The notes beneath the pieces were generated by a model. That model was given only the letters and a program-made list of their open reading frames with translations. It made no database searches and was not told the DNA's origin. Position numbers and translations under genes: made by a program. From CAG-582 sp964636965 (lineage in GTDB: Bacteria > Bacillota_I > Bacilli_A > RF39 > UBA660): DNA of 26,438 bases. The stretch covers positions 1 through 26,438 of the forward strand of contig CAZWST010000018.1 of the NCBI GenBank assembly GCA_964636965.1, written 5' to 3'. Positions 7,316 through 16,148 of this stretch are shown here, in pieces (the stretch's first letter is position 1; each line of letters opens with the position of its first letter).

Positions 7316-7342
7316 AAAAAAAGAGAAGTAAATACTTCTCTT
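7316..7342 (-). terminator. addA terminator or leader attenuator
   Basis: Reading minus, AAGAGAAG (7342-7335) pairs with CTTCTCTT (7328-7321) over a six-base loop, followed by a U-run to 7316. The helicase ribosome site GGGGG begins two bases later at 7314, so the hairpin may also limit read-through into the helicase. Confidence 0.75.
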
Positions 7343-10300
7343 AATTTAATTTTTTAAATACATCTTTATTTATTGAATATAAGTATATATTTGTTGGTTT
7401 ATTATATCTATTTTCAATATAGTTCTTATATCCCGTAAGTTGAATAACATACTCATCTACATTAATATTGGACAACTTGTAGTCTATTATATCACAGTGG
7501 TCACTATATTCAACTAATAAATCTATAAATCCATGAAATATTGAACCATCTTTAATAAATCTTACCTCATGTTCTTTATAGCATTTGCCATATTTGATAT
7601 CTTTTACTTCAGGATGTTTTAAAAAGTTTCTAACCTTTTCTTTATAAATGTCATCTATAAGCATGGAATCTAAATTATCATTTTTAAAATCATATACTTC
7701 AAATACATAATGCATAAAAGTACCAAAATCTAACTTACTTTTTAAATCTCTATTAACGATAGTTTTAAGTGCTTTAGAAAAATGCTTGTTATTTACTAAT
7801 GTTGCATTAATTACTAAATTGTTAACTTTAATTACTTCATCTGTTTTCTTTATTTTATCTTTATAATTAGATAATTTGACTAAATTATATTCATCTGTTA
7901 TTCCAATAGTATCTAAATTAATAACTTTTATATAATTATTAATTTTATATTTAATTAAAGTAAGGATATCAGAAATAGTACTAGCATTTATTATATTTTC
8001 TTCCTCAATAGAATTTAATGGTTGAATTTTTTTATTAAACTTATTTATTAAGATTAACTTCTCTTTTGCTCTTGTCAAAGCTACATAAAATAAACGTATT
8101 TTTTCTGATACAGCTTGTTTATCTTCATCATATTTTCTAAGATTATAAAAGAAAGTATTTCCAATGCCATTTTCATAAAATGGTATTACAAAGCCAAATT
8201 TATTACTAAATTTAAAACGAGTATTATTAATTTCTCTTTTCATATCAGAATTTAAAAATGGCAAATACACATAAGGATATTCAAGTCCTTTGGATCCATG
8301 AATTGTCATTATCTTAACCGTATTATAACTAGCATCTTTATTCGTTGACATCTTTATTAATTCATCACTTGAAAGTAAAGTATCAAAGTAATTTTTAACT
8401 TGATAGATATCCATACCAATACTATTTAAAGATTCAACATTGTTTAAGAAGAATTCCAATTTAGTCATTCTTTCTTTTATATCTCCAACTAAATTTAAAC
8501 TGTTAATAACTTCAAACTTATCAACAATCAAATTAAGTATTTCACGATTTGAAAGAGCACTAACTTTCTTAGATATTTCATATGCTTTTTTATAAATATC
8601 TGTTTCTTTATAAGATTCATTACTTATAATATTAAATAATTCATTATCACTTATAGATGAAAGATAAGACCTTGCTATAGAGGTGAAAGCGTGTTTGAAT
8701 TCATTATCAAACCTATTTTCTTTTATACATAGTACTAATGTGATAAGATTTTTAAGAATATAGATTTCATCTTCGTCATTAATATTTATATCTTTATAAA
8801 TAGTTGTAAGAATACCTTTATATTCTAATACTTTTTTTAATAATTCAAAGTTGCGTGATTTATCTACTAATATACAAAAATCAGAGTAAGTTACTTCTCT
8901 TGACTTCATTTCATTATTATCAATATAAGTTACTTGTTCTTTATTTTTAAATCTATTTAATATATCATCTGCAATAATAAAGGCTTCAGCTTCACTATCT
9001 TTATATGTAGTACTATCAGTATCATATTCAAGTATTAGAGTTTTATAAGATTCATTATTATTATGTTTCAAATACTCTTTATTTCCATAAATCATTTCAT
9101 GCTGATTTTTATAGTCAGCACCACCAACACCATCAAACATAATATTATCAAATATATTATTTATATCATCAATAACTTCTTCTCTTGATCTAAAATTTTT
9201 ATTTAAATCTATTTTAAATCCATTATTACCTTTACTAAACTCATCATATCTCTTTTTAAAAATATAGGGATTAGCATTTCTAAATCTATAAATAGATTGT
9301 TTAATATCTCCAACAGTATAGACATTATTATTTTCAATATATGAAATAAATGTCTCTTGAATGTCATTTGTATCTTGATATTCATCTATCATTATTTCAT
9401 ATGTATTATTCTTTATCTCATTTCTAACATCTTCATAATTTTTAACTAAATCTATTGCTAAAAAAGCAATATCATAGAATTGATATATATTATGATCTTT
9501 TTTTAATTTATTAAGTCTTTTATCAAGTTCTTTTAAGATATAAACTATTATAGTTGCATAATCTTTTGTATCCATATAATGTTTAATCAAAGTTTTCTTA
9601 TCTTCTTCTAAATACTTAACTAGCTCTTTTTTTATTTCATCAGCTTTACTTTTTATATCTTTACCTTCATCACTATATCTTCCAGGGTAAGCCGCAGGAA
9701 TTTTAAAATATTTGATTGAAAATAACTCATCATAGTTAGTTGTTAAACTTAAATTTTCATGAATGACATTAAGTTCTTTAATAACATCATCTTTAAGGGT
9801 TTCTTCCTTTAAAGAATCTAAAACATCTAGTAGTTGATCACGGATTGAAAATACAATATTCTCATATTCATTAAAACTACTTTCAATAAACGGATCTGAA
9901 TAATACTCCAAAACATAGTTATCTAAGAATGTATTTCTATCAATTATATTTGTCAAATTTTTATAAAATGTTTTAATACATCCTCTTATTCGAAGATCGT
10001 TTTTTACTTCTAAATCACCAACTAATTTTATAAAGAGTTCATCTTTGCTTTTATAAAGTTCTTCAAATATCTCATCTATTTTTCTATCAATTTCTAGATT
10101 AATTACAGAATCATCAACTATTGAAAAATTTTTGTCTATATCTAGCAAATAATTATATTTTTTAACAAGGCTACTAGCAAATGAATCAAATGTCGTAATG
10201 TAGGCCGAATCGAGTAATTCACTTTGATCTTTTAATAATGGGTTTTCACCAATTATTTTTCTTATACGTTCTTTCATTTCTTGGGCGGCATTATTGGTAA

Positions 10301-10463
10301 ATGTTAGAATAATTAAATTATTAATGTTAACACCACTTAATAGAATTCTTTCAACTCTTTTTTTTAAAACAGTAGTTTTACCTGACCCAGCTCCTGCAGA
10401 GACAATTATATTAGTTCCTTTTTTTTCAACAGCAAGTAATTGCTCATCAGTTAAATTACTCAT
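7341..10463 (-). CDS. addA: ATP-dependent helicase/nuclease subunit A
   Basis: AddA is the motor and one of the two nucleases of AddAB, which processes double-strand breaks for RecA loading. The 1040-residue product has the N-terminal Q motif LTDEQLLAV and Walker A SAGAGSGKTT (about 22-31). Walker B IDEYQDTND follows near 355, then GDIKQSIYRF near 386, the SKGLE motif V, and LFYVALTRAKEK near 794. The C-terminal RecB-type nuclease has HYVFE and GFIDLLVEYSD...DIIDYKL near 986. It is shorter than Bacillus AddA (about 1230). The open frame extends to a GTG at 10472. ATG 10463 is six bases after GAGGTG and overlaps the addB stop by eight bases (ATGAGTAA), so translation is coupled. Order addB-addA is the usual one. 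Confidence 0.95.
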   Translation of the reverse strand: MSNLTDEQLLAVEKKGTNIIVSAGAGSGKTTVLKKRVERILLSGVNINNLIILTFTNNAAQEMKERIRKIIGENPLLKDQSELLDSAYITTFDSFASSLVKKYNYLLDIDKNFSIVDDSVINLEIDRKIDEIFEELYKSKDELFIKLVGDLEVKNDLRIRGCIKTFYKNLTNIIDRNTFLDNYVLEYYSDPFIESSFNEYENIVFSIRDQLLDVLDSLKEETLKDDVIKELNVIHENLSLTTNYDELFSIKYFKIPAAYPGRYSDEGKDIKSKADEIKKELVKYLEEDKKTLIKHYMDTKDYATIIVYILKELDKRLNKLKKDHNIYQFYDIAFLAIDLVKNYEDVRNEIKNNTYEIMIDEYQDTNDIQETFISYIENNNVYTVGDIKQSIYRFRNANPYIFKKRYDEFSKGNNGFKIDLNKNFRSREEVIDDINNIFDNIMFDGVGGADYKNQHEMIYGNKEYLKHNNNESYKTLILEYDTDSTTYKDSEAEAFIIADDILNRFKNKEQVTYIDNNEMKSREVTYSDFCILVDKSRNFELLKKVLEYKGILTTIYKDININDEDEIYILKNLITLVLCIKENRFDNEFKHAFTSIARSYLSSISDNELFNIISNESYKETDIYKKAYEISKKVSALSNREILNLIVDKFEVINSLNLVGDIKERMTKLEFFLNNVESLNSIGMDIYQVKNYFDTLLSSDELIKMSTNKDASYNTVKIMTIHGSKGLEYPYVYLPFLNSDMKREINNTRFKFSNKFGFVIPFYENGIGNTFFYNLRKYDEDKQAVSEKIRLFYVALTRAKEKLILINKFNKKIQPLNSIEEENIINASTISDILTLIKYKINNYIKVINLDTIGITDEYNLVKLSNYKDKIKKTDEVIKVNNLVINATLVNNKHFSKALKTIVNRDLKSKLDFGTFMHYVFEVYDFKNDNLDSMLIDDIYKEKVRNFLKHPEVKDIKYGKCYKEHEVRFIKDGSIFHGFIDLLVEYSDHCDIIDYKLSNINVDEYVIQLTGYKNYIENRYNKPTNIYLYSINKDVFKKLN

Positions 10464-12843
10464 CTTCATCACCTCGCTTTGTCTTTATATGTTGGATATT
10501 AAAATCCTTAAATTTTCTAAAGCAAATATCTTTATATGGGCAATAGTCACATCCATCGGCATGCTTTTCAATCTTGATTGGATGTATTTTAAAATCACCA
10601 TCTGATACATTATCAATACACTTCATAATTAATGTTTCCATTAAATCTGTAAGTTCTTTTCTTTCATCAATACTCATTAAGCTTTTTGATTTTTTTAAAC
10701 TTCCATCTTTAGCGACAGAAAGAGATTTAATTACTTGGGATTTTTCATATGTATCATCAAATTTGGAAATTAAATCAATATTATTAAATGTTATACCTTC
10801 AAGTTTTAAATTCTTTTTCTTTTCTTCAAGTAAGTCTTTATCAGGCTCGTATACTTGATTTAAATCCAATATGTGTTGGATATATATACCAGCTACCTTT
10901 ATATCATCACTTATGCTTTCTAAAAGATATAAGTATATTGGTAATTGAGTTGACAAACCAAATTCAAATAAATCAGAATCAATACTTTGGCTGCTAGTTG
11001 TTTTATAATCAACAATTAATACTTTATTATCAAGCATAAGAATCTTGTCGACAAAACCTTTAATTTTTGTGTTTATTTTTCTTTTAACATCGATAACTAT
11101 TTCATGCTCATATAAAGTCTTAGTGTGTTTAGAGTGACTTTGTTGTTCAATAATTGTATCCACTAAAAACTTTATTTCATCTTTTAAGCTTTCAATAAAA
11201 TATTTATTTTTATAAGTATCATCAATTTCATGAAAATGAGCATCAACGTATTCCTTAAATACTTCATTAATCTTACTAGTATCTTCTAAACACTTCTCAA
11301 GTACATAGTGAAACAAGCTTCCAATAAACTGGGATAAATCAGTTTCATAATTCTCAATTTTTAATATGCGATTAGTATAAAACCTAAAAGGGCATTTATA
11401 GTATTCGACTATGTTACTATAAGAAAAAACAAAATTATTATCTATTTTTTCTTTTAAAGTTTTTAAATCTATTCCCTTAAATTCATTAGAATATGTTTTA
11501 TAGTTTGTTTTATAATTAGAAAATAGTAAACTTAAATTCTTATCATCTGTATTAAATTTGATTTTATTATCAATTGATTTAGATAAATTAAGTATATTTA
11601 AGGAGTTCGAATAATTTGATACAAAATCATCCATTTTCTTAATAGTTACGCTTTCATCATTAAGTAAAAATGATTTTTCACATGTTTTAAATGGTGTACC
11701 TAATCTATAAGTAATAGTTAAATTCTTAATGTTTTTTATAACTTTTATAATAGTTGATTTAATTGTTTCATTATAGACATTAGTAGTTTCTAAATATGGT
11801 GGTTTAATGCTATCATCTATATAATCTTCATCTTTTTTTAATTTAGGAATTACTCCTAAATTACACCCAATTAAAAAAACATATTCATCATCATCAAACA
11901 CATTATCAATTATATTAGTTAAAGAGATTTCTTTGTCATAATGCAAACTAGGTATTTTTCGCTTTTGCATATCATGTTCAATTATTTCTTTAATGTCTTC
12001 GTATTTACCATCACACCAATAATAACTATTTAGCATATTTGTTAAAACTGTATAAACTCTTTCATTTTCAGGATTCTCATCAATATCAAATTTAGTTCTT
12101 ATCTTGTATAATAATCTTTCCATATTATTAGATAGATTCTTTAAAAAGTAAGATCCAATATTTGTGCTATAAAGGGTAGTAGTACTTCCTAAATAAATTG
12201 GTAATCCAGTAAGGCTAGTCAAAGTCCTAAACACGAATGCATCATCATTTGTATAGTTAGCTATATATATTTTATCTAAACTAACACCTTCATCAATTAG
12301 TTTCAAAATACTCTCAAAGACAAATGAAATCTCATCAAAATTATTTTTAAATTCATAAGCAGTATGACTATATTCATGGTAGTATGTATCAATAACATTA
12401 ACATCTATATATTTACTGGCTATATTTAATAGGTGCTTGTTAAAAAGTGTAATATAATCAAATCCAAAGACATTAATATGACTTTTTGATTTTAATAATT
12501 CAATAAACAAAGGATCTTTAATTAAATAATTGTTATTGTCTAAATAGTTTTTTAAATCTAAAAGCTTTTTAATTTTATTATCATTTATATTACATTCATC
12601 TAAGTAGTAAAGGTTATTAATATAAAGATTTGCAACAGCATAAGATACATTTAAATAATCCATTACTGCCTTAGTTGCAGAAGTATCATAATCAAAAAAC
12701 AAGCCTTTTTTTAGATCATTAAAACTAAGTATTTTAATGCTTTTTAATATTTTATTATCATTTATATATGTAAGAACTTTGGTTTTAATATTTGAAGGTA
12801 TTATAAGTATTGAATCATCTTCTAGCTGATTAATAAAGTTCAT
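10456..12843 (-). CDS. addB: ATP-dependent nuclease subunit B (reduced)
   Basis: AddB is the partner of AddA, with an inactive helicase-like N-terminus that scans for Chi and a C-terminal nuclease. This copy is 795 residues against about 1160 in Bacillus, so it is strongly reduced. I see no Walker A motif at the N-terminus (MNFINQLEDDSILIIPSN), as in the RexB-like type. The nuclease core is intact: GSLFHYVLEKC, then GFVDKILMLDNKVLIVDYKT near residue 600. The four-cysteine iron-sulphur staple is present: Cys near 485 in YYKCPFRFY, plus Cys765, Cys768 and Cys774 in CDYCPYKDIC. The open frame reaches GTG 12852, which lies in the AGGTGAT ribosome site; ATG 12843 is the better start. It has its own promoter. 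Confidence 0.92.
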   Translation of the reverse strand: MNFINQLEDDSILIIPSNIKTKVLTYINDNKILKSIKILSFNDLKKGLFFDYDTSATKAVMDYLNVSYAVANLYINNLYYLDECNINDNKIKKLLDLKNYLDNNNYLIKDPLFIELLKSKSHINVFGFDYITLFNKHLLNIASKYIDVNVIDTYYHEYSHTAYEFKNNFDEISFVFESILKLIDEGVSLDKIYIANYTNDDAFVFRTLTSLTGLPIYLGSTTTLYSTNIGSYFLKNLSNNMERLLYKIRTKFDIDENPENERVYTVLTNMLNSYYWCDGKYEDIKEIIEHDMQKRKIPSLHYDKEISLTNIIDNVFDDDEYVFLIGCNLGVIPKLKKDEDYIDDSIKPPYLETTNVYNETIKSTIIKVIKNIKNLTITYRLGTPFKTCEKSFLLNDESVTIKKMDDFVSNYSNSLNILNLSKSIDNKIKFNTDDKNLSLLFSNYKTNYKTYSNEFKGIDLKTLKEKIDNNFVFSYSNIVEYYKCPFRFYTNRILKIENYETDLSQFIGSLFHYVLEKCLEDTSKINEVFKEYVDAHFHEIDDTYKNKYFIESLKDEIKFLVDTIIEQQSHSKHTKTLYEHEIVIDVKRKINTKIKGFVDKILMLDNKVLIVDYKTTSSQSIDSDLFEFGLSTQLPIYLYLLESISDDIKVAGIYIQHILDLNQVYEPDKDLLEEKKKNLKLEGITFNNIDLISKFDDTYEKSQVIKSLSVAKDGSLKKSKSLMSIDERKELTDLMETLIMKCIDNVSDGDFKIHPIKIEKHADGCDYCPYKDICFRKFKDFNIQHIKTKRGDEDE

Positions 12844-12860
12844 GAGTATCACCTAATAAA

Positions 12861-12869
12861 ATTATACCA
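12861..12869 (-). promoter_or_regulatory. addB: addB promoter fused to the preceding terminator
   Basis: Reading minus, TGGTATAAT (12869-12861) is an extended -10 directly after the terminator T-run. No consensus -35 is seen in the hairpin that precedes it. The start site is expected near 12854, at the ribosome site itself. Confidence 0.55.
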
Positions 12870-12870
12870 T

Positions 12871-12897
12871 AAAAAAAGAGTTAACTCATTAACTCTT
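12871..12897 (-). terminator. Terminator of the Lys-rich protein / Sir2 / VanY operon
   Basis: Reading minus, AAGAGTTAA (12897-12889) pairs with TTAACTCTT (12884-12876) over a four-base loop, then a run of U. The VanY stop codon overlaps the base of the stem. Confidence 0.85.
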
Positions 12898-13867
12898 AAT
12901 TAGCATATTCACTAGTAATTCCTAAATAATCCTCAAGCGTAATCCAATCGCCATTATTATATAGTTTTTCTGCAAGTTCTTTTCCAACATATCTCACGTG
13001 CCATGATTCATACATATAGCCAGTTTCATCTTCTTTACCCTTAGGATATCTTAAAATATAACCAAATCGATAAGCATTATCATTAATCCATTTAGCTTCT
13101 TTAGTTTCGTTAAAACTTCTACTAGGGTTATTTATATCAAAACACAATCCAGTTTGATGTTCTGAGTACCCAGGACGAGCTGAATATCTGTCTGCTTCAC
13201 TTTTTCCATCACGATTAACATAATTATTATATAATTTTTCTTGAAGTTTGTAAGGTCTATAACCACTTTGAATCCAAAGGTTTAATCCAACAGCAGCTGC
13301 ATCGGCTTTCATCTTAGTCCATTCATTATAGGCTTCTGTATTAATACAATCTTGGCAGGCATTTGTATAATTTCCTGGATTTGGATTTTTAGTGTTAGTT
13401 GGAACGAAATTTGAAGGAACAGGATAAGTTTTATTAACAATTAATAATCCATTTATATAAGTTGCTCCATTAACTTTAGTAATCTCATAACCCTTTGAAG
13501 TTTTTCCAATTACTTCTTTACCTGTGCTAGGTGTTTCTACCTTTTTAGTTGTTGTAGTAGTTGTTTTTTCAGTAGGCTTTTCGGTTGTAGTAGTTTGTTT
13601 TTCTTCCATTTCTTCTTTCATATCTTTTTCCTTACATACATTATTTAGTGCACAATTGTAACATGTGTTACTTACAAATGACCAACCTATAAATTTTGGA
13701 ATACACAAAATAACTAACCAAATCATTACATATTTGAATGCTTTTACATATACTTTTCTATTACTGCGATAAAGCATAAAAGCTATTATATAAAGAATAG
13801 GAACACCTATCCAAAGAAAATTATAAACATAATAAATAATAGTTAATAAAATACTTCTTTCACACAT
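12896..13867 (-). CDS. D-Ala-D-Ala carboxypeptidase, VanY family (peptidase M15B)
   Basis: This 323-residue membrane-anchored zinc peptidase trims the terminal D-Ala of peptidoglycan stem peptides outside the cell. Two membrane segments lie at about 8-30 and 43-63. A cysteine cluster (residues 69, 72 and 78) follows, then a Thr/Lys/Glu-rich linker (about 91-120) and the catalytic domain (about 130-320). The catalytic domain has SGYRPYKLQEKLY (201-213), YSEHQTGLCFD with zinc ligands His237 and Asp244, and ESWHVRYVG with His290. Cys242 replaces the Ala usual in the SEHQTGLAFD motif. It is the last gene of a three-gene operon: TAGGAG, which includes the stop of the Sir2 gene, is its ribosome site. 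It may adjust wall cross-linking. No vancomycin-resistance ligase is nearby, so a resistance role is unlikely. Confidence 0.9.
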   Translation of the reverse strand: MCERSILLTIIYYVYNFLWIGVPILYIIAFMLYRSNRKVYVKAFKYVMIWLVILCIPKFIGWSFVSNTCYNCALNNVCKEKDMKEEMEEKQTTTTEKPTEKTTTTTTKKVETPSTGKEVIGKTSKGYEITKVNGATYINGLLIVNKTYPVPSNFVPTNTKNPNPGNYTNACQDCINTEAYNEWTKMKADAAAVGLNLWIQSGYRPYKLQEKLYNNYVNRDGKSEADRYSARPGYSEHQTGLCFDINNPSRSFNETKEAKWINDNAYRFGYILRYPKGKEDETGYMYESWHVRYVGKELAEKLYNNGDWITLEDYLGITSEYAN

Positions 13868-13875
13868 ATAAACTC

Positions 13876-14592
13876 CTATATATTTATATTATTAAAAACA
13901 TTACCTAAATATTCATTAATAATTAATGCATCACGATTAACATTTAGTTTATCTTTATTAATAATAATTAAATTTTTTCCGTTAAAATAATTAATTAAAC
14001 CAGCAGCAGGGTATACAGTAAGTGAAGTTCCTGCAATAATTAATGTATCAGCTTTACTAATATGTTTAATTGCGTTTTCTAAGACTTTTTCGTCTAAAGC
14101 CTCCTCGTAAAGAGTAACCTCTGGTTTAATAATTCCTCCACACTCATTGCAGTGAGGAATACCTTTCATATCTAATTCTTCTAATTTAAATGTTTTATTA
14201 CAATTCATACATTTATTTTTATAAATTGTTCCATGTAAATTATAAACACATCTAGATCCAGCCATCTCATGAAGCCCATCAATATTTTGAGTAATAATTG
14301 CTTTTAGTATTCCTTTTCTTTCAAGTTCTACTAATTTTTTATGAGTTATATTTGGCTTAACATATAAATGTACTAAATTATTAAAATAAAAATCAAAAAA
14401 TGCTTCAGGATATTTATCAAAAAAGGTTCTTGATAATATTACTTCAGCTGGTATTTCTTGTTTCTTGTTATAAAGTCCAGTCTTACTACGAAAATCGGGG
14501 ATACCACTTTCCGTAGATACCCCCGCACCGCCTAAGAACACCAAATATGAAGAATTAGTAATTATTTCATTTAATGTTCTAATATCATTCAT
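13876..14592 (-). CDS. Sir2-family NAD-dependent protein deacylase
   Basis: Sirtuins remove acetyl or other acyl groups from lysine side chains using NAD. This 238-residue protein has GAGVSTESGIPDFRS (22-36) for NAD binding, TQNIDGLH (101-108), catalytic His120 in NLHG, and GTSLTVYPAAGL (188-199). The structural zinc site is complete: Cys128 and Cys131 (CMNC), Cys148 and Cys151 (CNEC). Acyl preference cannot be assigned with confidence. It is cytosolic. Its ATG overlaps the stop codon of the upstream lysine-rich membrane protein in the string TAATG. It has only a weak ribosome site, so its translation is probably coupled to that gene. A substrate relation between the two is a reasonable guess (see findings). 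Confidence 0.94.
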   Translation of the reverse strand: MNDIRTLNEIITNSSYLVFLGGAGVSTESGIPDFRSKTGLYNKKQEIPAEVILSRTFFDKYPEAFFDFYFNNLVHLYVKPNITHKKLVELERKGILKAIITQNIDGLHEMAGSRCVYNLHGTIYKNKCMNCNKTFKLEELDMKGIPHCNECGGIIKPEVTLYEEALDEKVLENAIKHISKADTLIIAGTSLTVYPAAGLINYFNGKNLIIINKDKLNVNRDALIINEYLGNVFNNINI

Positions 14593-15329
14593 TATTTTCT
14601 TTTCCAGATATTAACAATCATAACTATCATACCAATAGCTTCGATAGCTAAAGCAGCAACAATTAATATTCTAGTGGTTTCAATAGATAAATCCATCTCT
14701 GTTGATAAGTATGTTGTTAAAACTAAGACAAATAGACCAATAATAACTGTTAGAATACCAATATCAATTCTTTTATTGATTTTTGCTTCTCTAACATCAT
14801 TGTTGTTTAATCCCTTAATTGGTTTTACTTCTTCACTTTTTGTAACTTTACTTTCTTCTGCTTGTTTAACTTCTTTTACAACTGTTTCTTTCTTGACTTC
14901 TTTAACAGGCTCTTTAACTACTTCTTTTTTTACTTCCTTAACAGGTGTCTTTGCTGATTTTGTAGTTTTCTTTACAGCAGTAGTTGAATCTTTAACATCT
15001 GTCTTTGGAGTAGTTGCTTTTTTAGTAGCAGTACTAGTAGTTTTTTTAGCTGTTGTAGTAGTTTTAGTAGCTCCTGTTTTACTAGCAGTAGTTTTTTTAG
15101 GAGTAGCAGCCTTTGTTGTGGTTTTTTTAGCAGCTGTAGTGGTTTTAGTAGCAGTAGCTTTCTTAGCTGCAGTAGCACTTGTTTTTGTTGTTGTAGTTTT
15201 CTTAGCAGTTGTGCTAGGAGCTTTTTTAGTAGTTGTAGTTTTTTTAGTTGCACTTGCAGTAGTTTTTGGTTTAGTGATTCCTTTCGTATTAGTTGTTGTC
15301 TTTTTCTTAGTATTTTTAGTTTCTGCCAT
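14592..15329 (-). CDS. Lys/Thr/Ala-rich histone-H1-like protein with two C-terminal membrane segments
   Basis: This 245-residue protein has three parts. Residues 1-127 are low complexity, made of repeated KKTTT, AAKKT and ATKK units, with about 34 lysines, no arginine and only three acidic residues. Residues 128-170 are K/E/V-rich (repeated PVKEVKKE). Residues 189-207 and 221-240 are two membrane segments joined by a short acidic loop, ending in IWKRK. There is no N-terminal signal peptide. Positive residues flank the outer ends of both segments, so the long tail should be in the cytoplasm. The tail resembles eukaryotic H1 and bacterial H1-like (AAKKA/PAKK) DNA-binding tails. The ATG has AGAGGTGA upstream and a strong promoter (15352-15380). 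It is first in an operon with a Sir2 deacylase and VanY. Function is unknown; DNA, RNA or polyanion tethering is inferred. Confidence 0.82.
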   Translation of the reverse strand: MAETKNTKKKTTTNTKGITKPKTTASATKKTTTTKKAPSTTAKKTTTTKTSATAAKKATATKTTTAAKKTTTKAATPKKTTASKTGATKTTTTAKKTTSTATKKATTPKTDVKDSTTAVKKTTKSAKTPVKEVKKEVVKEPVKEVKKETVVKEVKQAEESKVTKSEEVKPIKGLNNNDVREAKINKRIDIGILTVIIGLFVLVLTTYLSTEMDLSIETTRILIVAALAIEAIGMIVMIVNIWKRK

Positions 15330-15351
15330 TATTAATTCACCTCTAATTATA

Positions 15352-15380
15352 ATTATACTGATGCTTTATAAAAAAGACAA
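15352..15380 (-). promoter_or_regulatory. Promoter of the Lys-rich protein / Sir2 / VanY operon
   Basis: Reading minus, TTGTCT (15380-15375), a 17-base spacer and TATAAT (15357-15352) form a strong housekeeping-type promoter. The ATG is 22 bases after the -10. Confidence 0.75.
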
Positions 15381-15398
15381 GAGAAATTGTTAGACCAA

Positions 15399-15427
15399 TT
15401 TACTTTTCCTTGTAAATAATTTATACT
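15399..15427 (+). promoter_or_regulatory. Promoter of the pseudouridine synthase gene
   Basis: TTTACT (15399-15404), a 17-base spacer and TATACT (15422-15427). The predicted leader is about 46 bases, longer than most in this window. The ribosome site is AAAGGA before the ATG at 15480. Confidence 0.55.
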
Positions 15428-15479
15428 TTTCTATATAGGTGGCACTATTAAGATAGAATAATGTAGAAAAGGATAGTTT

Positions 15480-16148
15480 ATGAAAAAAGATAAATTAGAT
15501 ATTGTATACGAAGATAAAAACATAATTGTCGTAAATAAACCAGCTCATCTTTTAACAATTGCAACCAATGATGAAAAGATAAATACTCTTTATCATAAAG
15601 TATATGAATATGAAAAGAAGAAAAATAAAAACAACAAAGTATTCATAGTTCATAGACTTGATAAAGACACTTCTGGTCTCGTATTATTTGCTAAAAGCGA
15701 AAAACTAAAACATCTTCTTCAAGAGGATTGGAATAACTTAGCAAAGATAAGAGAATACTACGCCATAGTTGAAGGAAATGTCAAAAAAGATGAAGAAAGA
15801 ATTGAAGAATATTTAAAAGAGACAAAAACTCTTCAAACCATTAAAACTTCAAAAGAAAAAGGAAAACTCGCTATTACGGAATACAAAGTATTAAAAAGAA
15901 CAAATGCTTTTTCTATATTACAAGTATTTATAGAAACAGGACGTAAGAATCAAATAAGAGTAGCATTGCAGGGAATTAATCATCCAATCATCGGAGATAA
16001 GAAATATGGCTCTACTAAAAATCCATTAAGAAGAGTTTGTCTTCATGCCTCGCGTTTAGTTTTAGAAAATCCTCTAACTCATGAAGAAATGGAATTTACA
16101 TCACGCATACCTAAAGAATTTAAAATATTTAATGAAAAAAGCAACTAA
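15480..16148 (+). CDS. RluA-family pseudouridine synthase
   Basis: This enzyme isomerises uridine to pseudouridine in rRNA or tRNA. The 222-residue protein has the RluA-family catalytic block HRLDKDTSGLVLFAK (58-72) with the catalytic Asp61. It also has VVNKPAHLLT near the N-terminus, and the C-terminal ETGRKNQIRVAL and PIIGDKKYG blocks. It lacks the N-terminal S4 RNA-binding domain of RluC/RluD, so it is the short form (RluA or YlyB-like group without S4). The exact target uridine cannot be told from sequence. It has its own promoter, and its stop codon TAA overlaps the first arm and loop of the shared terminator hairpin. It is convergent with the regulator at 16160. Confidence 0.9.
   Translation: MKKDKLDIVYEDKNIIVVNKPAHLLTIATNDEKINTLYHKVYEYEKKKNKNNKVFIVHRLDKDTSGLVLFAKSEKLKHLLQEDWNNLAKIREYYAIVEGNVKKDEERIEEYLKETKTLQTIKTSKEKGKLAITEYKVLKRTNAFSILQVFIETGRKNQIRVALQGINHPIIGDKKYGSTKNPLRRVCLHASRLVLENPLTHEEMEFTSRIPKEFKIFNEKSN

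Noticed and set aside
10294..10997. Plus-strand frames opposite addA and addB
   Set aside because: They overlap well-supported helicase/nuclease coding sequence and lack start signals.
12896..13867. Vancomycin-resistance cluster around the VanY-like gene
   Set aside because: No VanH, ligase, VanX or VanRS neighbours; VanY-like enzymes are common housekeeping wall enzymes.
14972..15253. Gln/Leu-rich minus-strand frame inside the same gene
   Set aside because: Alternate frame of the repeat tract with no start signals.
14674..15393. Plus-strand Val-rich open frame opposite the Lys/Thr/Ala-rich gene
   Set aside because: It is the complement of the lysine/threonine repeats; no ribosome site, and the minus-strand gene has promoter, ribosome site and operon context.
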